Shown: one piece after another, positions 1 to 5,425 of the stretch
Numbering within the stretch: position 1 is the stretch's first letter
Layout of the letters: each line of letters begins with the position of its first letter
The notes under the pieces: model-generated
The model's database searches: none
What the model was told of the DNA's origin: nothing
Seen by the model: the letters and a program-made list of their open reading frames with translations, nothing else
From: CALARM01 sp964431735
Lineage (GTDB): Bacteria; Vulcanimicrobiota; SpSt-956; JAKJGF01
DNA length: 7,791 nucleotides
Direction: 5' to 3'
Assembly (NCBI GenBank): GCA_964431735.1
Contig: CAYSLJ010000238.1
Location: forward strand, 1-7,791
Translations under genes and position numbers: made by a program

Positions 1-11
1 GACGCGTCACG
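1..11 (-). repeat. Edge of a further GTGACGC heptamer array
   Basis: The first 11 bases contain one GTGACGC unit on the minus strand (10-4) followed by GTC and then the edge. This matches units of the arrays at 749-783 and 4693-4721. The array probably extends to the left of the window. Confidence 0.5.
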
Positions 12-53
12 ATATAGACGTAAATATGATTGGGTTATTTCTTGACAACCCCT

Positions 54-95
54 TAGTGAGTAGTGAGTGGAATATATTTTTTATTCACTACTCAC
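54..95. repeat. GTGAGTA heptamer hairpin
   Basis: The plus strand has GTGAGTA GTGAGTG (56-69) and the minus strand has GTGAGTA GTGAATA (95-82). GTGAGTAGTGA (56-66) and TCACTACTCAC (85-95) form a perfect 11-bp stem with an 18-nt AT-rich loop. Both arms use 7-bp units beginning GTGA, like the GTGACGC arrays elsewhere in the window, but with an AT-richer remainder. Confidence 0.7.
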
Positions 96-105
96 CGGTT
101 AATCA

Positions 106-137
106 GCTCTCCTGACCTGATGAGATTATAGGAGAGC
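106..137. repeat. 8-bp inverted repeat, possible hairpin
   Basis: GCTCTCCT (106-113) and AGGAGAGC (130-137) are perfect complements separated by 16 nt. No T-run follows on either strand. It lies in the non-coding left end, between the heptamer hairpin and the last gene. It could be a weak RNA hairpin or the edge of a larger repeat. Confidence 0.45.
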
Positions 138-208
138 ATATGTAACATTTATTTTCTGAATTTTTCAAAAAATTTCTAAAAATACAGCATAATAAAGTGT
201 TCATATAA

Positions 209-230
209 AAACCTTGTAATGTAATGGTTT
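209..230 (-). terminator. Weak terminator-like hairpin after the last gene
   Basis: Read on the minus strand, AAACC and GGTTT (5 bp) enclose a 12-nt loop and run into TTTTT, starting 6 nt after the stop of the 103-aa gene. The position is right for an intrinsic terminator, but the stem is short and shares its bases with the T-run. It is offered only as a possibility. Confidence 0.2.
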
Positions 231-236
231 CAGGCC

Positions 237-548
237 TTAACGTGGAAAAATGTCAGAATGATCCCTACTATAATGAACATCGCCAACCCATTTGCACCCG
301 GTTGTAATATGTATAGGACTATTCAGCGTCATAGCTAGATATCTTTTAGCCTGCTTATTAAATATTATTTTCTTGTCTGTATAGCGGTGATGAGTTACAT
401 CCCTGACGTCCCATATTTCATCACAGGTATCAAAATATTCAATCTTTCCCGGTGTTCCATCTCCTTTGAACGTAATCAAGCCAATTTGACGACCAGGAGA
501 TCTCCTGCCATCTTCATTTATCATCCATTCATACAAATTAAGCTGCAT
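237..548 (-). CDS. C-terminally shortened candidate immunity protein
   Basis: The product is 103 aa, with AAGGA (565-561) 12 nt before the ATG; the start overlaps the stop of the toxin remnant, suggesting former translational coupling. It matches the single-domain pattern: LYEWMINEDGRRSPGRQIG, FKGDGTPGKIEYFDTCDEIW, RDVTHHRYTDKKIIF and LNSPIHITTG. It is closest in style to the 193-aa protein and to the SPGR-type copies. After VHYSRDHSD it ends in IFPR and lacks the LEPW...YIV and final SxxG blocks, which I could not find downstream in any frame. About the last third of the domain is therefore missing. It may be inactive. Confidence 0.65.
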   Translation of the reverse strand: MQLNLYEWMINEDGRRSPGRQIGLITFKGDGTPGKIEYFDTCDEIWDVRDVTHHRYTDKKIIFNKQAKRYLAMTLNSPIHITTGCKWVGDVHYSRDHSDIFPR

Positions 549-744
549 AATTTATTTTCTTCCTTATTTCGTCTCGTAAATTCTTTGAAGGAATAAATTC
601 TTTTCCACTGGATGCTATTTTTTCTTTAGGAACTAATTTATCTATAAGATGTCTATAATCTAAATAATTTTCTATTTCAGGCCATTTTATATCTTCTCCA
701 TCCTGTGACAAATGGTTATAGTTAGTTTCATAACTTATTAGAAA
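538..744 (-). pseudogene. Toxin C-terminal remnant: conserved WPEIENY module plus a third tail
   Basis: An open frame with no start codon of its own encodes 68 residues, bounded upstream by TAA at 747-745. Residues YETNYNHL, then DIKWPEIENYLDYRHLIDKL, align with FREQYNYII...VKWPEIENYSDYVDILDRK of the 785-aa protein and with DWPQIENITDYTHLLD of the 566-aa protein. After that it runs into IPSKNLRDEIRKKINYAA, a tail found in neither. Everything before the module, including the zinc site, is gone, and the break is 5 bp from the heptamer array. The stop overlaps the start of the next gene by 11 nt (548-538), so the old toxin-immunity junction survives. Coding-level similarity on the right strand with correct order makes this remnant convincing. 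Confidence 0.75.
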
Positions 745-748
745 TTAA

Positions 749-783
749 GTGCTTCGTGACGTGTAACACGTGACGCGTGACGC
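749..783 (+). repeat. GTGACGC heptamer array (five units)
   Basis: Five in-phase heptamers: GTGCTTC, GTGACGT, GTAACAC, GTGACGC and GTGACGC. An inner inverted repeat ACGTGT/ACACGT (759-764 and 766-771) flanks one central base. The array is a GC-rich island in AT-rich DNA. It lies between the broken end of an immunity gene (stop at 815) and the broken start of a toxin remnant (frame opens at 744), so it marks a rearrangement junction. Confidence 0.75.
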
Positions 784-814
784 GAGGATTATCTGTAATT
801 TGTTGTGAACTACA

Positions 815-1033
815 CTATAATTTATCTGTATCATCGAGTATTACTCTCTTCTTATTATAGAAAGGATGTTTTTTATCTTTAACCGTCCATAATTCATTAC
901 AGGTATCGTAAAAGTCAATTTCTCCGGGTGTGTAATCTCCATGGCAACTGATTGAAACTACTAAACGTTCATAATTGGTAGATCTCGAGCCATCTTCATT
1001 CACTACTGATTCATATATACCAATGTCCAGCAT
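815..1033 (-). CDS. Truncated candidate immunity gene (first half of one domain)
   Basis: The product is 72 aa, with a strong GAGGT (1046-1042) 8 nt before the ATG. It aligns throughout with the start of domain 1 of the 271- and 291-aa proteins: YESVVNEDGSRSTNYERL, FYDTCNELWTVKD, then HPFYNKKRVILDDTDK. It stops at TAG where the others continue into the LFNEP and LEPW blocks. No continuation of those blocks appears in any frame downstream, so the loss is a break rather than a point stop or frameshift. The gene ends 31 nt before the heptamer array at 749-783. It is probably non-functional, although the start signals are intact and it could still be translated. Confidence 0.65.
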   Translation of the reverse strand: MLDIGIYESVVNEDGSRSTNYERLVVSISCHGDYTPGEIDFYDTCNELWTVKDKKHPFYNKKRVILDDTDKL

Positions 1034-1088
1034 AATTAATTACCTCACACAAATGAATTATCGTAACCAGATTCCTACCTGAAATACT

Positions 1089-1904
1089 TCATGCACATAC
1101 TTTCCCGATTACACCCATAATACTATGGGGCAGAAAATATTTTACAATATATTTCATAGTCTCATCATGCCATGGTTCCAATCTCCTTCCACCTGTACCA
1201 TCTTCTTTTACACCAATATATAAAGGATTAGTAAGCCGCCGGTCAAGATATTCTATCTGTTCATTATTGAGTATTGGATCATTGCTGCCATAAAAAGCAC
1301 TCTCTTCATCATGAACTTCTCTGATCTCTTTAGCTATATATGAATGAATAGTGGCTTCTCCTATGGTTCCATCACCTTTATATTCAATTCTCCCTATATA
1401 TCTACCGGGTATACTTGCACCATCTGACTCTATCACCCTTTCATATAAATAAATTGCTTTATAGTCTTCTAGATAAGGAAAATTAACAGGGTCATCAACA
1501 GGAAATTCACCCTGAACCATTGTACATATAGTCGCTCCGCACAGAGAAGATTTAATTCTGTATTTTACTATATATTCTACAGTCTCATCCTGCCATGGTT
1601 CCAGAGTCTTTTCTTCCGTATAATGAACTGCTCCGTCCCAGCCTCCTGTAGTAATTGTTACAGGTTCGTTAAAAAGTCTTCTGAGCATTCTTCTGTCCAT
1701 TTCATCAAAGATTACCCTTTTTTTTCCATAGAGAGGATGATTTACATCTTTAACAGTCCATAAATCATTACAGGTCTCATAATATGTAAAAATACCGGGT
1801 ATACCAGTGGTGTCATATGAGATTTGACCTATAAGGCAATCATAATTAGGTGATCTTGAACCATCCTCATTTACTATCTCTTCATATAATTCAATCAGTG
1901 CCAT
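1089..1904 (-). CDS. Candidate immunity protein, two-domain member (paralogue of 1943-2818)
   Basis: The product is 271 aa, starting 38 nt after the preceding paralogue, with CAGGAA 8 nt before the ATG. Domain 1 (2-126) carries NEDGSRSPNYD, YYETCNDLWTVKD (41-53), HPLYGKKRVIFDE, NEPVTITTGGWDGAVHYTE, LEPWQDETVEYIVKY and SSLCG. Domain 2 (150-268) carries ESDGASIPGRYIG, EYKGDGTIG, FYGSNDPIL, LTNPLYIG, LEPWHDETMKYIVKYFLP and HSIMG. Each half is closer to the matching half of the 291-aa protein than to the other half of its own chain, so the domain duplication came before the gene duplication. It lacks the extra C-terminal stretch of its paralogue. No export signal is seen. The immunity role is inferred, not shown. 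Confidence 0.72.
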   Translation of the reverse strand: MALIELYEEIVNEDGSRSPNYDCLIGQISYDTTGIPGIFTYYETCNDLWTVKDVNHPLYGKKRVIFDEMDRRMLRRLFNEPVTITTGGWDGAVHYTEEKTLEPWQDETVEYIVKYRIKSSLCGATICTMVQGEFPVDDPVNFPYLEDYKAIYLYERVIESDGASIPGRYIGRIEYKGDGTIGEATIHSYIAKEIREVHDEESAFYGSNDPILNNEQIEYLDRRLTNPLYIGVKEDGTGGRRLEPWHDETMKYIVKYFLPHSIMGVIGKVCA

Positions 1905-1942
1905 AATATAATTCCTGTTACGTCTTAATTTAATATTCAGGC

Positions 1943-2818
1943 TTATTCAAAAGTATCAAAATAGTCCTCACCATAGATTTCCTTGAGTCTTTTCATAGTT
2001 AACATAAGTTCCGGTTTGAAAAATATACCCATAATACTGCAGGGAAGCAAATATCTTACAATATATTCGACTGTTTCTCTATACCACGGTTTTAATATCT
2101 TTTCTTCAGTCCCTTCTTCATCGCCACCTGTATGTAAAGGGTTACTCAAAAGTTCGTCAAGATGGTTTAATTGCTCATTACTGAGTATTACCTCACCTTT
2201 ACCATAAAAAGGGCTATTAACATCATAAATTTCTCTTACTTCATATCTGTTATCAAACATAAAGAGTTTACCGCTAGAACCATCGCCTTTAAACTCAAGA
2301 GCACCTATATAACGACCCGGTAAACTTGCTCCATCAGACTCTATTATCCTTTCAAAGAAATGAACATGTATGTAATCAAAGTATTGACGGGAAGGATATA
2401 CATCTTCTGGAAAAATGGCAAGAGTGGTTTCTGCAGCGATAGTGGTGCCGCATAAAGAAGAAGCGAGTGTATAATCTGTTATATAATCTATTGTCTCTAA
2501 AAGCCAGGGCTCTAATTTTTTACCTTCTATATAATGACGTCCATTATCCCATCCTCCATCTGTTATAACATCTATAGGCTGGTTAAAAAGTCTTCTGAGA
2601 CGCCTCTTGTCCATATCAGTAAATATTACCCTCTTTTTTTCATAACAAGGATGGGAAGGATCTTTTACTGTCCATATCTCATTACAGGTATCATAGAATT
2701 CAAAATTCCCGGGCATTCCATTGCCATCACATGATATGTTTCCTATAGAGCGATCATAATTGATAACCCTCGAACCATCCTTCTCTATTATTTTTTCATA
2801 CAGATGGATACATGGCAT
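1943..2818 (-). CDS. Candidate immunity protein, two-domain member
   Basis: The product is 291 aa. AAGGGAG (2835-2829) lies 10 nt before the ATG, and the gene starts 49 nt after the truncated toxin-like gene. It is an internal duplication of the immunity-like domain. Domain 1 (about 3-127) keeps the hallmarks: EKDGSR, YDTCNEIWTVKD (42-53), HPCYEKKRVIF, LEPW (102-105) and ASSLCG. Domain 2 (about 152-266) is divergent: SDGASLPGRYIG, FKGDG, then an RYEVREIYDV segment in place of the Cys/Trp-bearing one, PFYGKGEVIL, LKPW and LPCSIMG. A short Lys/Glu-rich end (MKRLKEIYGEDYFDTFE) is unique to it. It is clearly paralogous to the next gene (1089-1904), including an identical 18-nt stretch (2582-2599 and 1668-1685). 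Function is inferred from the array and from the neighbour upstream; no named family is recognised. Confidence 0.72.
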   Translation of the reverse strand: MPCIHLYEKIIEKDGSRVINYDRSIGNISCDGNGMPGNFEFYDTCNEIWTVKDPSHPCYEKKRVIFTDMDKRRLRRLFNQPIDVITDGGWDNGRHYIEGKKLEPWLLETIDYITDYTLASSLCGTTIAAETTLAIFPEDVYPSRQYFDYIHVHFFERIIESDGASLPGRYIGALEFKGDGSSGKLFMFDNRYEVREIYDVNSPFYGKGEVILSNEQLNHLDELLSNPLHTGGDEEGTEEKILKPWYRETVEYIVRYLLPCSIMGIFFKPELMLTMKRLKEIYGEDYFDTFE

Positions 2819-2867
2819 AATAATTTATCTCCCTTCTAAATTAAAATTTATTCATTATACATATTTT

Positions 2868-4568
2868 TTAATAACGTATGCGGTTTTTAATGCAATGTTC
2901 TAAATATTTTTGTAATATATCAGTAAGATCAGCTTCGTATGCCATATTGAATCTTTCTACATATTGTTTAAAACGATTTACATTGAAGCCTTCATAATAG
3001 TATTTTTTCCCGGGTTTTCTTAAATTACCTAGCTTTAAGTAATCTGGCCATACTGTTTCCCAATTGGCTTCATTATTTATATTATCTATTCTTTCTAATA
3101 GCTTAATTTTTTGTCTTTCTGCTTTCTGAAAATTATTGCCCAATTTCAAGTGGCTTTTATCCTTTATGGAACTTTTATTTATTGATGGTATATCTGTTTT
3201 TACATCTCCAGGTATATCTGTTTTTACATTTCCCGATAATGTTACACCAGGTTTGCTTCCATCAACAGTTGGTGATGTCTTCATATCTATTTTCATTCCT
3301 TTCGGAATCTCTTCATCTACTTTTAATTGCCTGACTTCATCAAATATAGATCTCCATTTAGCTTCAAGCTCCGTATTATCGAGAAGATGGGTATAATCAG
3401 TGATATTTTCAATCTGAGGCCAATCTATCCTTTTATTTTCTGTTAACAGTTTCTTAATTATATATTTATACTGATCTCTATAATCAGATGCTAAAAGTTC
3501 TCTGAGAAATTCTCTATTATCTTTACTGGTTAAAAGGCTTTTACCTTTTTCTGCAGCAAATCTTCGTCTCTCCTGCATAAGTATTTTAAAAGTATCTGCC
3601 ATTGCTTCACTGGGACTCTTCTTTTCTCTGGCATAGTCAGTAATATTCCATGCCTTTTCATCTAAAAAAGGAGAGTTTTGCCCCGGTATATCTATTTCAG
3701 ATACCTGAAAAGTTTTTGGTGTTTTATTCTTTTCCAGATATTTTACAAAATCATTAACTTCATCAGAAGTAAGTTTGGGCGATAATTCTTTTAGCTTATT
3801 TTCTAAATTATTGAAGTTCCCCTTTCCCATAGATTTGATTATGTCTCTTATATCGCCAATTCTTATATCCTCTGCTTTCAGATCATGACTTAATATATTA
3901 ACAAGACTATCGATGGTTTTATTTTTTTCTTTTCCTGCAATCAGTGTACCACAGGTCAAAATATCGATCGCTTCATCTGATAAATAGGTACCATCTTTTT
4001 CAAGCATTCTTTCCAATCTTATTCGATCTAATCTTTTGTCTAAAAACCTGTTAACATCCTTCCAATTAACATCTGTCATAGTATCGGTAATTTGATCTCT
4101 GACATTCTCTAATAAAGAATCATCGTGTAATTTATTTAAATCTTTTATTATATCGTTATACTCAATCTCCTTATCGAGTAAACCTCCATTCTCTAATAAA
4201 TTTTTCATTTTCTCTAATCGTCTGTTATCTGTAAAAATTTCATTTAAAGAAGTCTCTTCTAACTTTACAATGTCAAATGTTTCTGACAACCTGTTATCGG
4301 CTTTATGACAGAACTCATGATTAAATGTATTAAGCCAGTTATTTTTAGTTAAGTCTGTCGCTGTTTTATATTCTCTGAGTAAATTTAGTTTTTTATTAAG
4401 TTTATCAATTTCAGGGCCTGTTTTACCACTCAGTTGATGTAATTCTCTTTCAAGAATTATAATAGAGTCATTAATTTCTTTACCTGTTTTTTCTTTGATA
4501 AATTCCTGAAAAAATTTAGGATTTGACTTCTGAATCTCTTTTTCTAACTTTATAAGATTATCACTCAA
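2868..4568 (-). CDS. Toxin-like metallopeptidase paralogue, N-terminally truncated (orphan cassette)
   Basis: The reading frame gives 566 aa from a TTG at 4568. No good SD precedes it, and the frame is open only to 4607, where a TGA stops it, so this start is weak. Compared with the 785-aa protein it begins inside the helical insertion just before the zinc motif and lacks the Gly-rich start, linker and first strands of the peptidase. It keeps WLNTFNHEFCHKAD (HExxH at 84-88) and SEAMADTFKILMQERRRF, so H84, H88 and E321 are the predicted ligands; the second glutamate of the ExxxE pair is D325. The gap from HExxH to the third ligand is about 233 residues versus 129 in the longer protein. DYRDQYKYII and DWPQIENITDY (362-392) match the conserved module. 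A Lys/Pro/Asp/Thr linker follows, then a tail (about 500-566) unlike the other toxin's. It may be a silent recombination donor or a decayed gene; activity alone is doubtful. Confidence 0.65.
   Translation of the reverse strand: MSDNLIKLEKEIQKSNPKFFQEFIKEKTGKEINDSIIILERELHQLSGKTGPEIDKLNKKLNLLREYKTATDLTKNNWLNTFNHEFCHKADNRLSETFDIVKLEETSLNEIFTDNRRLEKMKNLLENGGLLDKEIEYNDIIKDLNKLHDDSLLENVRDQITDTMTDVNWKDVNRFLDKRLDRIRLERMLEKDGTYLSDEAIDILTCGTLIAGKEKNKTIDSLVNILSHDLKAEDIRIGDIRDIIKSMGKGNFNNLENKLKELSPKLTSDEVNDFVKYLEKNKTPKTFQVSEIDIPGQNSPFLDEKAWNITDYAREKKSPSEAMADTFKILMQERRRFAAEKGKSLLTSKDNREFLRELLASDYRDQYKYIIKKLLTENKRIDWPQIENITDYTHLLDNTELEAKWRSIFDEVRQLKVDEEIPKGMKIDMKTSPTVDGSKPGVTLSGNVKTDIPGDVKTDIPSINKSSIKDKSHLKLGNNFQKAERQKIKLLERIDNINNEANWETVWPDYLKLGNLRKPGKKYYYEGFNVNRFKQYVERFNMAYEADLTDILQKYLEHCIKNRIRY
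3187..3234 (-). repeat. 24-nt in-frame tandem repeat in the toxin-like linker
   Basis: Two adjacent 24-nt units (3187-3210 and 3211-3234) match at 22 of 24 positions. Each encodes one copy of an eight-residue VKTDIPG-type motif within residues 448-463 of the 566-aa protein. This lies in the flexible linker between the conserved module and the variable tail, and it looks like recent slippage or unequal exchange. Confidence 0.75.
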
Positions 4569-4660
4569 TACTCTGTTATTTAATTCAAGCCTTACATAAA
4601 ACCGTCAAAATCAAAAATTTGGTAAAACATCCAAAAAATTAGTCATTTTTTCTACTGACC

Positions 4661-4747
4661 TGAGCATAAGCATATAATAACAGTCTTCCTCCCGTCACGC
4701 GTAACGCGTTACGCGTCACGAGAGCAGATATTTATTATTTATGCTCA
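4661..4747. repeat. Composite inverted repeat enclosing the heptamer palindrome
   Basis: Outer arms TGAGCATAA (4661-4669) and TTATGCTCA (4739-4747) are perfect 9-bp complements. Inner arms ATAATAA (4674-4680) and TTATTAT (4732-4738) add 7 bp, leaving a GCAT bulge on the left side. At the apex is the heptamer palindrome at 4693-4721. A further pair, AGTCTTCC (4682-4689) and GGAAGACT (4771-4778), interleaves with the outer arms rather than nesting. The element occupies most of the 213-nt gap between the 193-aa gene and the truncated toxin-like gene. It has no T-run, so it is not an ordinary intrinsic terminator. It may be a mobile or recombinogenic repeat. Confidence 0.6.
4693..4721. repeat. 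GTNACGC heptamer array forming a 28-bp near-palindrome
   Basis: Four in-phase heptamers, GTCACGC, GTAACGC, GTTACGC and GTCACGA, run from 4694 to 4721. The core ACGCGTAACGCGTTACGCGT (4697-4716) is a perfect 20-bp palindrome. The whole 28 bp (4693-4720) is palindromic apart from one mismatched pair (C4696/C4717). It contains repeated ACGCGT hexamers and is markedly GC-rich against its surroundings. It shares the heptamer core with the arrays at 749-783 and 1-11. Confidence 0.8.
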
Positions 4748-4781
4748 CCTCAATAAATCAAATTACGAAGGGAAGACTATC

Positions 4782-5363
4782 CTATATTTGCCACTCTACA
4801 TGGTTCAAAATAAGATCAATTTGCTTCTCTTCATAACCTAAACTGTATAACTTCTCTATCAGGGAACTTTTTGAAAATGCCCATAGGTCATTACTAAAAG
4901 GTTTTAACTTAGACGTGTCAATTTTATCGCTGAGTTCTTTCATGGTTTTTTCTGTAATTGCAAATACGTCCTCTTTAATCCTGGCACAAATACTGCCACA
5001 CACAGATGCGGGAATGGAATACTCTATAATATATTCAAGTGTTTCTTCATGCCATGGTTCTAAATATTCGCCTGATGTACTGTGCTCTGTACCATCTTTA
5101 TTGCTTCCTCCTCCTGTAGTAACATATATAGGTTCGTTAAGCATCATTTCAAGACGTTCTTTCTGATAATCATCAAATATTATCCGTTTCTTATCATAAA
5201 GAGGATGGGTTTTTGCCTTAATTGTCCAGAGATCATTGCAGGACTCAAGATAAAAAATTTTTCCTTTTGTTCCGTCTCCTTTACATCTTATTTCTGCTAT
5301 AACACGACCTTTGGATCTACGTTCATCTTCGTTTATTATTGATTCATGTAACCAAATTCTCAT
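4782..5363 (-). CDS. Candidate immunity protein, single-domain member with unique C-terminal extension
   Basis: The product is 193 aa, predicted cytosolic, with no signal peptide or membrane segment. It starts 62 nt after the toxin-like gene, with AAAGGA (5379-5374) 10 nt before the ATG, so the two are probably co-transcribed. Residues 1-126 are one copy of a domain seen seven times in this window. Its hallmarks are NED-RRS-GR near residue 11, KGDGTKG (28-34), SCNDLWTIK (41-49), HPLYDKKRIIFDD (53-65), NEPIYVTTGG (76-85), LEPWHEETLEYII (101-113) and a closing IPASVCGSI (117-125). Residues 127-193 are absent from the other members; they end in a helical stretch KLYSLGYEEKQIDLILNH. I do not recognise the family by name. 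Immunity is inferred from its place directly behind the intact toxin-like gene and from the multi-copy array. A toxin chaperone or regulator is the main alternative. Confidence 0.75.
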   Translation of the reverse strand: MRIWLHESIINEDERRSKGRVIAEIRCKGDGTKGKIFYLESCNDLWTIKAKTHPLYDKKRIIFDDYQKERLEMMLNEPIYVTTGGGSNKDGTEHSTSGEYLEPWHEETLEYIIEYSIPASVCGSICARIKEDVFAITEKTMKELSDKIDTSKLKPFSNDLWAFSKSSLIEKLYSLGYEEKQIDLILNHVEWQI

Positions 5364-5425
5364 AATATTTACATCCTTTCCATAAAGAATTACTTACACT
5401 CTCTATTTGTTCCTCTCAATTTCTA

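Noticed and set aside
42..78. TTGACA (42-47) and TATATT (73-78) as a plus-strand promoter
   Set aside because: The spacing is 25 bp, far from 17, and no plus-strand gene follows; the match lies across the heptamer hairpin.
387..596. Plus-strand frames opposite the minus-strand genes (for example 387-596, 3136-3396, 7256-7588)
   Set aside because: Their products are low-complexity Ser/Phe/Leu/Ile-rich antisense translations with no conserved pattern, while the opposite strand shows family-level similarity between genes.
4614..4650. Short minus-strand frame MTNFLDVLPNF in the leader of the truncated toxin gene
   Set aside because: It has only 11 codons, no SD, and no similarity to the missing toxin front.
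4693..4721. The heptamer arrays as a CRISPR array or as an intrinsic terminator
   Set aside because: There are no spacers of regular length, the unit is only 7 bp, and no T-run follows the palindrome on either strand.
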